Positions 38,727 through 52,525 are shown, counted from the stretch's first letter. The stretch is 64,000 nt of DNA from Camarhynchus parvulus (GCF_901933205.1 NC_044572.1:74149465-74213464), one strand, 5' to 3'. Numbers and translations are program-made. The notes: generated from the letters alone by a model not told the origin.

Positions 38727-40099
38727 GTAGTGAAGGCTAGTACCTCAGTATGAATATGCATAAGTACTGCTGTACTTAGGCTGTATTATAAAACAATATA
38801 GAAACTGGAGTTTGCAGTGCATATTAAAAATGTGAGTTCAAAGGTTCTACACACTGTGAATTTTCAATAGTAGCTTGCACAGACCTTTGAGCACTTTACT
38901 GTACTTACTTGGCTTGTCCTTTTGAACCAGGCCATCACCACCATCATTTTCAGAATATATAACACTCACAAATATTCCTTACATTGCTTGCAAATAAACA
39001 ATACAATTTCTGATACTAGCAACTCTCTTACTAGCTCTGTGATTTTGTCATTCAACTCTTTACAGAAGCATCGACTCCTCTAAACAGCACTCAAGAAACC
39101 ACAGCTTAACTTACTCTAACAAAAAACATGAAACCTTTAGCAATTAATTGCTTAAGCATTGTTTCTTATGAAACTATAGAGTACCCTTTCTGCCCCAAAA
39201 TATTCTATGCAGTTGTATTATCACTCCCTTTCCAGTACAAAACGAGTATTACTTATCTGCTTGACTCATATTTAGATATTACTTATATTTAAATATTGTT
39301 TAATAAACAGGAACTGTAAACTACCCAGCTAAGCATAGTAGCTAAGATAAATGCAAGTTACAAAACCAAAAATGGTTGAGGTACATAAACAGAAGTTTTA
39401 TAGCTTCTATTTCTGTAAAGAGCATAACTCTTCATCACTGTTTTACATGAATATATGAAGTGCCAGAATAATCAAACTGTTCGCTCAAGTAAAAAGCACA
39501 TATAACTCACAAAGGGTTGCTACATGCTGTTTCCCATAGAAGCCGGATTTTCCTGTAGTCTTAACTAAAAGAAGTAATTAATTATAAAATAAATTATCAT
39601 TTTAATGGAGGTAGAAGGACAGCAAGACATAAACCACACTGGAATTTTTGCCCAGCTTTTCAAAGAGAGTTGGATAACAAGAAACAACTTACAATTTCCT
39701 TCTTTTTTACCGTGGCTGTTACAATCTCATTGAAGAGTATAGAAGCATAACCCTTATTCTTATGAAGTTAATTTAAAATGAAAGCATGAAAGAGTGAATG
39801 GAGAGTCCACATGATACAAAAAACTGAATTTTTTAAAGAAGTTCTTGACATAAATCTCATATAACCCTGCAGTAAATATTGATATTGAGATGATAATTCA
39901 GGCGTAGTTTTTAAGATCACAGCTGGTTAAAACTGTTAAGGGTTAGAAATCATGATGAGCTTAACAGCATAAGTTGTTGATAGGAGAAATAGGAAGTCAG
40001 CTGTTCTTTCTGCAGCAAAACCCAAAAAACAAAGCAAAAAAGAGGCAATATGGATTTTCAATTGTAGTTATTTTTTGAGAAAAATTACATCACACTCAC

Positions 40100-40218
40100 C
40101 ATTCAAAATTTTAGGTGTAGTTTCGGAGCTATTGACAGAAACCACCTCAACATCTCTGACTGCCATCGAATAAACTGTAGTTTCTCTGTATATCCTTTCA
40201 AATGGCCTTGCAGGTAAT
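40100..40218 (-). CDS. Weak candidate for an unidentified 119-bp exon
   Basis: On the minus strand an open stretch of about 39 codons is bounded by an AG (complement of 40219-40220, in attttcattag) and a strong donor, G|GTGAGT, at 40094-40099. The reading includes PARPFERIYRETTVYSMA followed by VRDVEVV and KILN, which looks more protein-like than the surrounding AT-rich frames. The acceptor lacks a strong pyrimidine tract and no neighbouring exon was found. I do not recognise the peptide. It lies in a 111-codon open frame (40068-40403) whose other residues look random. Confidence 0.2.
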
Positions 40219-43200
40219 CTAATGAAAATTCTGGATAATAATTTTTGTTGAATAATTAAAATGAAATGGGGTAAAATAAAACTGAGGTTTAATGCAATCT
40301 TCTCTGAAGCGAAAAATATATCAATGAAAAATCTCAGTAAAGCTAAACACAGTGAAGGATGAAATACTACTGGGCATTCAGTTTGAGAGAAGCTTTGATT
40401 CATAAAGATTCATCTTTCAGTTCTCAAAATGTTACAAGTTTGGAGAATAGAACTATTCAAACTGTGTAATAGAAGGTCTCAAGCAATCACAAGGAGTGTT
40501 AAAATAGCAGAAGTATTTTCAAGACTATTGTACATTGGGAAAAAAAAAAAGAAATAAAAATTACAGAGGACCATAATATTTTTGCTCTACCTGCAATCTT
40601 CCTTTCTGTATATATAAAATTAAACAGCTTGCTAGTGCTAGAGTGGCCACTAGATGTCAACAAAGTCTAGTAATATGACCCTTGAGTTTAGCTTTCAAAT
40701 GATGTGCGAAGCAATAGAGTTGAAGCTATCTTTGTTCCACACATTTATATTGATATATGCTCCCGTAAATGTGTACTACGTGGCTCCATACAAAACGCAA
40801 TCCAATCCAGTCAAAAATCCAATCTACTTTGTGTAGTGGCAGAATGGCAATAATCCACACACACCAACACTTCCAAGTTTACACAGGCACATGCAGCTAA
40901 TCATGTTGTAAATATAAGTTTTGAGGTATAAGCTAAGCCTCCAGCAGGTGTCAAAATAAGCTGATCTTCCTTTCCTGGGTAACTAGTGAACCATACTCCA
41001 TGCTCACATTCAACTGGGAAAAGGCTTGAATAATTATTTCTCTTCCCACTTTAAGATCTGTGCAATTTTATGCAACAAAAGTAATTGAGAAGAGATTTGC
41101 TATGACCTACATACTGTATGCAAATGGACATTTTCAGTTTCCATCCTTCTTTCTTGGGCACCTTGTCTCTTTATGACACATTTGTGTGTCTCCAAGAGAC
41201 AGAACTGAAGCTTATTTTTATTTCTGTACTAATCGGGGAAACTGGAAGGAAGAGAAATAGAATATTCCTCATAAGAAGAGGAAAAAAAAAAGCTGAGCAG
41301 TCCTTCATTCTGACAGGAAAGGGGAAGCTCAAACTTACATTGCTGAGAACTAGAAAATTAATGACCCTTTTTCTCTTTGAAGTTCATTGACCTAAATATC
41401 AAAATGAACAAACACTCTGATGACAATCTCTCACTCACAGCTGCCCCAATTTAAATCATAACAAACCACTCCAGATCCACCTGATACTAACAGATGATGC
41501 ATGTGTTTATCAACTAAAATAAGGACACAAAGACTACCCAGTACCTGTCCTATTTCCCTCCGCTTTTTGATGACTTCTTTTTAAATCATTATGAAGATTA
41601 TGAACAAAATTATTCCATCCTATAACAGACTGAATTAAAGACTGGCAGATTTTCCTATCTGAAACTCCAAGTATTTTTTATAAGCACTTTTAACCCTGCG
41701 GTTACTAAATAAAAAAAAAAACTAGAAGAATTTTGTAATACTTCTAAACTCATTCTGGCATTATGATTCTGGTAGTCAACCAAGTATTCACACCACAGCT
41801 GTTTCAAAGAAAAGCTGAGTAGAAATTCTGGGATTGAAATTGTCTAAATGCTATCAATTCTGTTCAAAAATTTAATGGTATGTTATGCTTTATTTTAATT
41901 GTGAAAATATTAACATATCCATGCTTTATATTTACTACCAAAGAGCTCAGTCCTCAGTTTTCAAAGACAACTAGGAATGATAGGCTGTGTAAACAAAAGT
42001 GCATATGCAACTTTCAAACAGTGAAGGAAAATGTGGGTCATAGATTTCTTTCTTTCTGGACTTTGGAATAGTGAGATATGGTTGATATCGGATGAACTTC
42101 AGATGAGTACACTTCAGAGGAAACTCCTCTCCTATTTCCTGAGCTGTTTCAGCTATTCTGACTAATAAGATTTCTTTGGAGCAGCAACACATTAAAGTAT
42201 AGAAGAATCCTCACAAGTCTAGGGCAGTTATCAGGAAAAGACATCCCATAACCTAGAAGAGACAAAACAAGAAAATTGCTTCAAATCTACCGAGTGACTA
42301 GTTTGTTTTCCTCTATCTTAATAATTGTTGGTGAAGCTTAAAACCAAGTAAGTCTCACTAATCTATTATAGCTTTTAAACCTCTCCACAGAGCCCAACAG
42401 TATTCAGTTATCTGTCCAAAGTTATTTTAGCTATGATCATCATAACATAAAAGACAGCCACATTGACTCACTTCTCCCCTACTGCTCTGAGCTCACGCTA
42501 TGAGGTCTTTGCTCTCTGGTCCATTTCATCTGTGTTGAAGTAAAAACAAGCAACACTCTTTCTGCTCCCCCCTTCAGACAGAATGATTTTTACTGTCACA
42601 CTACTGATAGGCATTCAGAGGACACTTCCATGTTTCAAATTAATTCAAAGCATTAGATTTTGAAAGCTTGGACTAAAATGTCTAAGACAAAAAAAACCCC
42701 CAAAACTACAATTTGGAGCCTCCTCAGTTACGAACACAATTAATTTAGTAACAAGGTGTTCTTTAAGGAGCTCAAACTACTTTGTGGGGCTTTGGGTTTT
42801 CTCTGTCTCCAGAAGATGTAGTTTCATGAAAGTTGTACCTTAAGACTACAGGCACCAAAAGTTATTAAAAAAAATAAAAGTTACACTAGCATGAAGTAAA
42901 ATATCTCCAATATAAAGGAATTTGGAATTTCTCACTGCATTGCATTTACTTTAGCAACCTTGAGGGTGAGGGTTTCAATAACAAATATATAAGCAGTTTC
43001 TCACAATACACGTTGATTCCAGACAAGATAACACTGAAAATTATGGCACAAGACACTTCCTTCCCTAAAAGGAAATTGGAAAATGTGACAGAGATGAAGA
43101 AAATAAAAATAAACCCAAGAAAAACAAACAAACATCCCCAAAAGCCTCTTAAAAGTGAACAGTAGGAAGAATAAACCTATTTAAGCACCTCAAAGATGAT

Positions 43201-43589
43201 GACAGGGACTGGAGGAAGAGAAAAGGAAGCAGTCATGAAAAGCAGTGGTTATTGCAGCAGCTCGTATTTTCTAAAGAGGACGTTTATCCCTTTCATGACA
43301 ATCCTATGAATGGAGGGGGTTACCATCAGCACCTTCTACCGCTGGTACTTGTACTCCTATGCCAGAAGAAGATTTTGTTCTTGCCAAATGGAAGGGGAAA
43401 CCTGTCAGTAATGTAGGTTCTGCTTCAGAGGCAGCTATAACACCCAGAAAAGAAGGCCATCTTGTTGGCCTGAAATTCAGTTGGTCTTAACTCTTCCATT
43501 GTAACACAGCTGATCAGAGCTCTGGAAGACCATGAAAGGAAGATCCATTGATATACAAACATACATATTTGTAAATATATTTATTGCAT

Positions 43590-43622
43590 AAATATATATA
43601 CATATATATATATACACACATA
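43590..43622. repeat. TA/CA microsatellite
   Basis: A run of TA dinucleotides interrupted by CA units. Confidence 0.85.
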
Positions 43623-46481
43623 CTTATATTTTTCCAGTAACCCATGTCATTGGAGCAAAGACCTTACATAATGTTGATAAATTTACACTCCAAGGCATAA
43701 TTTCCATCTTCAAACAGTCACAGAAAAAAATCACTGTTCTGTTATATATGTTTACACACAGGAGAAAAAACAGAGTGGCTTAAAAATTCCCTGCTACATC
43801 CATAAGAAGGGCTAAGCTCTGTAAATTCTGTCTGCTGTTTAATTGCCTCTCTCTAAATCACTAGACTGTATGTGATTTTTCCCTCGCTGTATGTAATTTC
43901 TGGATGGCCAAGGCTGGCAGATCAGCTTTCATTTTTATATGTGCTGACAATTTTATGTATGCACGTGTGCATATCAGTAAACCTATAAAGTAATTAGGAC
44001 AAAGACATTATTATTTTAATTATATTGTAAAAGGCTAATTTTATAGTCATGTAAAACTGCTGGATTTCTCCAACAGCCATTCAGCATTGCATAATCCCTA
44101 GCAATTAGTTTCATCAGGCAATAAATCTTTCATCAAAAAAATGGTACACAGTAGCAGGAATGCAGCATTGGAGAACAATGGGATGACGTATATGGTGTGA
44201 AAAAAAGAAAGAAAAAAAAAAAAAAGAGAAACATGTAATTCTGGTACAAATCCAAAGTAAGCTCATAAAAATCAAGGCTCTTACTCCAGTCTGTCTGAGA
44301 ACCATCCCATGTAAAATAGATTACAATGGATCATATAGTGAATCTTTTAACCTCCACAGTGTCTATAAACATCCCGTATTTATTGCTATGAATAGTAAGA
44401 GTAAATATGACTAAGAATACTTAGGTTTTTTCTTTGCTTGTGTTCATGGTTGCAGCGTATATGAACCACAAAGTACTGCAGGCAGACTGCCAGAAGGTAG
44501 TCAAAAAAACCTCTCCCTCTTTCCTCTCCCTATTGCCTCTCGCTATCAATAAATAGGTCTCAAACAGATCTAGACAGCCTCCCAGGAAGAAAAGTTTTGA
44601 CATCTTAGTGCACATCACATGGAAAGGTAATGCAGTCATATCAGCAGAAAACACCTGTCTGTCAAAAAAAGCCATTCAGACTGGCATAAGGTCTGATAAA
44701 ACTTCATAAGACCAAATTAGAATTCTTACAGCATAGATAAAATTCTTCTTTTTAATTCCTGTTCTTCTCAAATTGTCAGTTTCTGGGCTGAGATTTTTTT
44801 TCTGTAAGACTGTCTGAAAACTATCTTACAAAGTTATGCAACTGCTTTACTCTAATAGGTCTCTTGATGAGAAAGTTACATGGACAAGGGAACTCCACAC
44901 CTAGCAAAAGAAAAAGCCTACCCACATTTCAGAATTATGCTGGACAACTTTGAGTTCAGAGCCAGCAGGATAAAAATCATACAATCAGGTTTCATTTGCT
45001 TTTCCTATGTTAAAAATCTTAGAAAATTGGGTTGCATAGTCTTCACACCTCATTCTTGGTACTCATTGTTTTTAAAGAATAAGATCAACTTGTGCTCCCT
45101 CCTAGTCCCCACCCTTCTTTTTCTAAAAGTCACCAAAAAAAATTAGGTTTCAGATGAAAGGCAAGAAACACTAGTTGTCAAGAAGATAAGGTTGTCTCAG
45201 TGTCTCTTACTTATTATTTATCTGTCACTGAGAGACTAAACAAGAAACACAGGCATGAAATTGCTCACTCTGACTCACCCATTTTTATGTTTTTTACGTT
45301 TATAAAGAACAGTATTTTACTGTTTAACACTTTTTTACTGTTTATAAAGAACAGTATGAGGAAGTGCAATCAAAACGACCTGTATGTTCTGCTACACAGC
45401 ACTGGATAAATTTAAGGAGGTTGCTATCGTAGTGAGACAGAAAAGGATTCAATAATTCAAAACTACAACAGATGATACTATTATTTATTTTTCAAATTTC
45501 TTCTGAAAGCACAAAATAATTACCATCTGAAATGGGTTGGAAGAAACTTCACTTGAGGTAATCATCTTTTCTTATGAGCTCTTGTTTATTTTCCTGTGAA
45601 GGAGCTCTATCACTATGGACAGAGAAGGCCAACCTAAATTGCTATTGATGTTACCTGTGGTTTTTGTGGCCTCATTATGCATGAGATCAGTATGGATTTT
45701 TTTTTCAAAACCAACAAAATACTGTGGGGTTTTCCTGCTTGGATTTTGTATGATAAATTTAGAATTGGCCAGCTTAGAAGTGTGACAGCCGTGAAACTGA
45801 CATCAAAGCATTCAAGAAAATGAAATGCAAACAATTTGAAAGGCACAGGATTTTCAGCTACCTTTTAAGAACTCTGTTTTGTTTGCCTTTGACATCTTCA
45901 CTTACCATCACATGTTTAAAGACCAATGTCTAGTACATTTCCATGAAAGATTCTTTGAAAAAGTCAGTGTCTGTGCTGTGTCAATTACAGAAAAGATTTG
46001 CAGTGCAGAAAAATGTGGGGAAAAATACTGACAACTGTGAAATTTTGGAGTGTCAATTGCAAGATAAGTAAATATACTCCTATCCATTAAATATTAATAA
46101 CCACAAAACTAAGTTACAGGAAGATTATTACTCGAGTTCTATCAAAATCATGATGAATACAAATATGCATAGTTTAGCTTACCTCAGGGGAACAAGATTG
46201 ATTTGCTCTTCTTGAGAATCCATCTATAAGTATAACAACCTAAGGATGTTAGGGAATGGCTCTGAATATAAGCCTAAATCTTGCCTGACTCTTTAGTTAG
46301 TTTCTCTGATGTAAATTTTTATTATGAATTGATGCAATTCCTTGTTATTTGTAGGTGCTTCCTGTCTGTCCTAGGTCATCCACTTGAAAGACTATTCTCA
46401 AGGAAGATGCTGAATATTATTAACTTTATAATTTCCTAATTTTTGATAGAAAAATCACTGTATCACAATAAGAAGCAGATT

Positions 46482-46505
46482 AAAAAAAAAAAAAAAAAAA
46501 AAAAA
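46482..46505. repeat. A24 homopolymer
   Basis: Twenty-four consecutive A residues with no recognisable retroposon body directly upstream. Confidence 0.9.
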
Positions 46506-46804
46506 CCACCAAACATTTAGATATCAACAGTTTGACTCAAACAAGAGATTGCTAAGCAAATCAAAATTTAGAAAGAAAGATACACCAAGAAATTTGGAAT
46601 ATTACTCTGAATAATTGGTCATGCTTTTAATGTTCTACTGCAAAAGACTTTTGCTGGCTCAAGGCAAAGCTGATTTGACTGAATGTTTTCCTGTAGATTG
46701 CCTTGTGCTATCTTGACATACACAAAAATGAAAGGTAAAAAAAAAAAAGTTAGTTCAACTATAAAGTCCTATACTTTTAAATTTTTAAAATATTTTTTCT
46801 ACCC

Positions 46805-47340
46805 CTATGGCAAGAATACCTGTCCCACCTTGGCTGATACCTGGTGGTACACAATTGCCTCTCTTCCTCCCCTTTCCTGCCTCCTACAGTGGGGGGAATA
46901 AGTGCAAATACCCTCAGTCAGCAGGTTGTACCTCCTCCTAATGAGAGGCCTTGGCCCAGAGAAGTTTCCGGACCATGCTGTGTACAATAATGAGCTCCAA
47001 ACCAACCAGGTTATAGATGGGACCTCTGACAGAAACCATGGCAGTTTTCCTTGGAATAGCAGTTCTGTGGTGCAAAACCTCCCCTTGAGGCTGGGATGCA
47101 CTCAAGAAGACTTCCAGGGACAGAGGGCCTTCATCCCTTTGCCTGGTGAGTGGCTATAGCTAATGGGCATCTGTGAGTGATCCTTTGACCTTTCCAATGA
47201 AGTGAACCCACCTTCTGGGTAACCCTGAGGAAGAGGCCTCACAAGCATGTATGAGTGCAAGTGCACTTTAGGTCATCCTTCTTGTCCTTACAGGAACAAC
47301 ATCTCTGACTGGTAACACTGAACTTATAACTGCTATGGAG
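46805..47340. other. Unclassified G+C-richer block next to an LTR
   Basis: This block differs in composition from the AT-rich flanks and ends just before the target duplication of the LTR at 47349. Open frames of 85-98 codons exist on both strands (46805-47101 minus, 46902-47159 plus), but none shows a known domain. I cannot match the block to CR1 or to the LTR families seen elsewhere in the window. It may be another old mobile element, an ERV remnant or a conserved noncoding region. Confidence 0.35.
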
Positions 47341-47348
47341 TGTAACCA

Positions 47349-47730
47349 TGTGGTATTCACATGCCCTCTGGACAGAGAGAAACTGTGAGAGGAGAAAAGA
47401 ATGATCAAAACAATTCTTATCTCATTTGCTGCTCCTGTGTTTGTGTCCATGCGGAATGTGTTCTGGAGATTGTTTACCCAAGGTGGTTTCTTGACTGGAT
47501 TCTGGTGATGGTGTTTTGATTCATTGACCAATTGGATCCACATGTGTGTGTCGGGACTCTGGAGCAGAGAGTCACGTGTTTTCTAGTTATTAGTGATAGT
47601 TCTTGTTAATGTAATATTCTGTAATTTAGTTATAGTATAATATAGTATAATAAAGTAATTAATTTGCCTTCTGATATAATGGACTTCTGCACATCATTCT
47701 TCCCAGATGTCGGGCATTTTAGCACCAATA
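47349..47730 (+). mobile_element. Solo ERV LTR with perfect 6-bp target duplication
   Basis: A 382-bp LTR from 'tgtggtattcacatgccctc' to 'tttagcaccaata'. The string taacca lies directly outside both ends, at 47343-47348 and 47731-47736. Inside are 'gtttgtgtccatgcggaatg' (47441), 'cagagagtcacgtgtttt' (47565) and an AATAAA signal at 47649-47654. The last bases are TA rather than CA, which a single substitution would explain. A 6-bp duplication favours a class II (ERVK-like) origin. No internal viral sequence is attached. Confidence 0.87.
47649..47654 (+). promoter_or_regulatory. LTR polyadenylation signal
   Basis: AATAAA embedded in a TATAG/TATAA-repetitive stretch near the R region of the 382-bp LTR. 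Confidence 0.6.
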
Positions 47731-48010
47731 TAACCATAGTTACCCTTCCATTTATCAGTTTTAGCCATTGGTTTTTGGTTGCAAATTTATATTAGTTTGA
47801 GTGCATTACCTGTGTGAAGTTCTTTTCGTGTATGTCCATGACAATACCCCTTATATAATGGGAGAAATTTCTTTCAATGATCCTGCAGCTGAGTGTTACA
47901 TACATGGAAATAATGCTTTGAACTTCTTTTAAATCAATAAGCCAAACTACCATGAGAAATTAAACAATGATTACATGGAAGGGACGAGATTATTTTGTCC
48001 CTTGTCTCCT

Positions 48011-48207
48011 AGGGTCATGAAGCTATCATAAGGATAGAGCACGTCTCCTGTGAGGAAAGGCTAAGAGGACTGGGCTTGTTCAGCCTGAAGAAGAGATGGC
48101 AGCCCTCCAGTACCTGGAGGGGTCCTACAAGAGAGCATCTTTTCAAAAGCATGTAGTGATAGGACAAAGGGGAGGGCTTCAAATTAAGAGAGTAGTTGAG
48201 CTCATGA
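48011..48207 (+). mobile_element. CR1 LINE internal fragment
   Basis: It matches CR1 around the end of ORF2: 'agggtcatgaagctatcata' (48011), 'gcacgtctcctgtgaggaaa' (48039), 'cttgttcagcctgaagaaga' (48076), 'ccctccagtacctgga', and 'catgtagtgataggacaaag' (48150). Both the 5' part and the last CR1 bases are missing. A lost 3' end is less usual for this LINE and implies a later deletion. Confidence 0.85.
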
Positions 48208-51200
48208 CTGGGGATTCAGTAGTTTGTCATGGCCAAGGTAAGGTGCTTTTCCAAAGTCAGTTCTTCCCTTATATAATCAGCTAAGCTCTGAACTATCTGT
48301 GTAGAAGAGATCACTGATTTAAAGTTCCAGAAACATTGCTGCTGGAGTAGAAGATTATAGCTGTTTTCTTCATTAGTACTCTAAGTCAGAAGTTTCTGAA
48401 GTATACTTACATGTCAAGTACAAGCTGAACAGCTACCTCAGGTTACAAGAATTTCAAAAATATGCTTAGAGGCAATGTCAAAAACAACCTGGAGAGTCTA
48501 ATTGCTAGAATGATTGGGGAGCAAAAAGATTAACTGGAAAATGCTAGAGAAGAAAATGCTTCCAGATGTGACTATCTAGCCCAGAGGAGCATGCTTTTTG
48601 CATGCATGCTTCATCACGCCACTACCCAATGCTCTTGGCCTTGGACTAAGAGGTGGTTGCAGTGACTTTGGGTGTAGAATAACCTTCCAGCCCAAGCTGC
48701 TCCAGAAGACCTTGGAATTGGTCTTTTCATCATCAAAGCTTTACTGATATAATACCTATTGAATGGCACATTTATCTTTCTTGTAAGACTATAACTCAAA
48801 TCCTACTCAGATCAGATTATTACCTATTAGGAGATTTTCCAATGCCTAGAGATGAATTTATTCATTAGAAATACAAGCAACAGAAATTCACAAAGGAGCA
48901 GCAAATTTCTGATTTGATCACTGTTAGTAGTTTAGTCCAGGTTTTGGGGCATTCAGACAGTACTGGAAGAAGAGTAAAAAATCTGTGTCTGGGTGAACAT
49001 GAAAGTTAACCTTCTGCTAAGATCCTGGATAGCAATGGAAAAGTAATATCCTCAGGACACTCATACTTGTCAGATTTTGTGACTAATCTAAAGGGGAAAC
49101 TCTGACTTTCCACAGGGACTTGCACTTTTTCCACTGATGTCTGATGGACTGAGATACTCTAATTGAAAGACAGCAAAGCAGGTTTTGGATATTGGCACAG
49201 GATCTAGAAGTCCAAGGATTTCCCACTTAGTCATGGGTATATCAGATGAGCTGAGTTGGTTTCAATAAAAATTCAGAACTTCTCAAGATGGAAAATGTTA
49301 CAATGAATTCTTTTAAAAGAATAGGTAAGGAACACGCAACATGGGGAATTGAACGGAACACCATACTTCATGCTTTTGTAGCCCACCACACCACTCTTGA
49401 AAAGGAAGGTGTCAAGGTTTGGGAGGGTAACCAGCAATCTGTATATTTTACAATGAACCACTAATACTAAACTAATAAATGCACCAGATTGGCTGTTTTA
49501 AAGGTACATGTATTAGATGCTACATTTAATCATCATGTTGGACTGCCCAGTCAGAAGGAACAGCTGGCAAATGTAATACTGAGGTCAGAGACTTTAATAA
49601 CATAAATACAATGGACCTGCTACTGAAGGTGTCATTACCATATAATATTGAGAAACATCGCCACTTCTCAGATATTTCCTTTTTGGGTTTTTTTTTGGTT
49701 TTGTTTGTTTGTTTGTTTGTTTGTTTTTGTTTTTGTTGTTGTTGTTGTTGTTGTTATCCTGAAGATGCAGTGAGAAGTAGATGATGCCATTAATGCAAAC
49801 TTACCTTTTTGAAAAGATCATCTTTCCATTTGAAGTTAATCTCCAAGACAATTTCTTTGGAATAGTGACTTCCAACACAAGTCATTCTCAGTCATTTCAA
49901 GTGGCATACTAAGAGGCATTCTATTGACTACTTAACAAAACCTACTTAAAACAAATAATAAATGAAGCTTAATGAGAGTTCCAGCTGTCAAATTTCCTGT
50001 GCAATTCTGAATTTTCAGCAAGTATGCAACAGCTCTCCATTTTATTTTTTAAAACAAATTTTATAATTCCCCTTCTTTTCAAAATGTGCATGTATATAGC
50101 ATACTTCATGATACACATTAAAGTAAACCTCCTACTTTGATGAATTAATATTTTCAATCTCATAGCAAGCAATTGCAATGTAAACATTGAAATTCAGTAC
50201 ACTAAAGCATCTGGCGGTATTATCTGTATCTGTCTAACAACTAAACAAAATGAAGAATTGACCTTTTTACTGAACTTTCACAGTGTTCTGCTTTTCAGTT
50301 TCTAGTGTAATTTAGGTTTAGTCTTTTTTCTGTTGTACTCCACAATTCTTGGGAGAAGTACTGATAGGCTTTTGCTACCTATGTTTCCTTCAATCTGAAA
50401 GGAATGCGTTGACATAAAGAATCTGGAAGAGAAGAAAAGTCTACTCCCTCTCAAAAAAGTGTCTGATATGCTCAATTCTTTATCTGTTGAAGTCAGCTGA
50501 TTGGCACCAGTAGTCCACTCTTCAGAGTGAATATATTTTATTCTTTCATATTTGTGAATGCAAACCCAGAATACTTAAGGATACAGAGCACATTTATTTC
50601 TCAGAAAGAGCGCAAGAAAATTTTAAAAAGGTACTCAATTGGCTAACAACTCTTTGCCTTTTAGAAGCTGACCGTAGTGATTATATCAGATCAACATACT
50701 TTGTTAATAGAGCTAATTATTGACATAAGTCATACTCATATGCACCTTCACTCATTTTCTATCAAATTTCTAAGGACCTATGATTACAGACAGAAAATTA
50801 AACAAATTTATACAAAATGTTTAATATTATAACTAAAATGAATTAGTGGGAACACACTGAATGTACTCCATGCTGCAAATATAAACCAAAAAAAACTCCT
50901 CAAAATAATACAAACTGATCAGGAGATGCAGTGGATAATGATTCTTATGAAGACCTCTAGAACCTAAATATCTGAGATTTGGAAAGTAAAAAATAAAATA
51001 TCACAAGATTATGCATACATGAATATTTACAAATACTAGCTTTTTATTAGAGTAACATCTGTAATGAGTCCTCTGGACTATAAAGAAACAGAAAAAGAAA
51101 TACTGCTTTGTATTATACCTAAAAATCTTAAGTATTGCTAGCAATCTCAAAAGAGTTTGGATCTTGAACTGAAGAAATTTCCTAACACATAAAACATTTT

Positions 51201-52525
51201 ACCCCAACTTGAAATTTTTGTCACATAACTACTACATATTCCTTTGCAATGTTTGTAAAATGGTGAGTTTTGCTTTTATTACTAATATAGACGTCCAACT
51301 TTAAACCAGAAATCAAACTGAGCTCTCCAGTCTTGCCCAGTTAGTGACTCAGTAACACTTTGAATTATGCTGCACTCTCTTTTTCCTCCTTCCTTTCTCC
51401 TACACACCTATTTAATGGTGTATTCCAGCCTCTAGGAGACTCGTATCCACATAGATTTTATCTCCATCACTGCAGTGGGGAGGAAGGTAATTATTCACTA
51501 AATGAATATTTAATTATTTTTTAGACAAATAAGCACAATTCTAAGACAGATAAATGTGTAAATTGGTATTTAAGTAGCACTGATATGTTTATACCTCAGT
51601 CAAAAATTGCCACTCCACATCTTTTTTGCTATCAGTAAGAAGAAAAAAAATGTAAGTTTTGAAGTCTTGGGTTTTCTTTTGATGTGTATGCATACCTCAA
51701 GGAAGTGCATATCTTCTGAAATGGATTAAAAGAACCCCAAACAACAAAACTTACTGTCCTCTCGGTTGAAGTGTAACCAACAAACTTGCAAATAAACTAC
51801 CTTTTAAAAATGTGTTCTGCTATTAATTTCATTCTACACCTTATTTCTATACCTCTGATACTGAGAGTGAAGCTCAGAATCTCTAATTGCATCTCAGAGA
51901 GAGAGGAGGGCTGCTGATGGTGCTCAAGGCATTTAATATCAAGAATTCTGTGTTCACAGATTTCACCTGTTAATACATCACTACAGCACTACACTGCAGT
52001 TGTACAACACTTGCCAACATATTTCTGACAGGTGATTTACTTGTTAAAAGCCACATGAACAAATAAGAAAATTATAATGCCCTAATTATAGTCAAATTTC
52101 AGTGTAGATTTTTTTTTTACTTTATAGTGTTTCTCTTTGTCATGTGAAATGTTTTAAAGTCCTAATCTGCTTGTCTTTGCAAATTATATATCTCTTTACA
52201 GACTACCAAAATTGAAATACAAGGTAATCAGATATGGTAATGGATGTCAAAATTAAATATTTGGTTTATAGATAATGAGCTCTCAGCATTTATGATAGCT
52301 AGATGCAGTTATAAAATGGGAAAATTTGAGAATTATCAATAGCAATTTACATTCTTCAGACAGCCAGATGTATACCTAGTTATCAGCAAGGAATAATTCT
52401 TTGATTACATTTGGTTTGAAAAGGCCTTGCTAGATTTTTAATAGAGTATCCAAAGCTGACTGAACACTATTATTTTGCTGGCTTCTCTTTTTTTCAAAAT
52501 GTTAGGAAAAGATTTCTTTGTCATC
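48208..52525. other. AT-rich unique DNA without a recognised gene
   Basis: It contains the T/G-rich microsatellite at 49698-49755. No element or exon was recognised. Confidence 0.5.
49698..49755. repeat. TTTG then TTG compound microsatellite
   Basis: TTTG units, T-rich spacers and then TTG units, following a poly-T/G lead. Confidence 0.9.

Larger units (their letters stand above)
35360..46800. other. Long quiet AT-rich stretch
   Basis: Over 11 kb have no recognisable CR1 or LTR. The stretch holds simple repeats at 38695-38726 (TTG/TTTG), 43590-43622 (TA/CA), 44202-44226 (A-rich) and 46482-46505 (A24), plus a small direct duplication near 45300. The only coding hint is the weak candidate exon at 40100-40218. 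The low repeat density may mark a long intron or a constrained gene desert, but composition alone cannot decide this. Confidence 0.5.
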
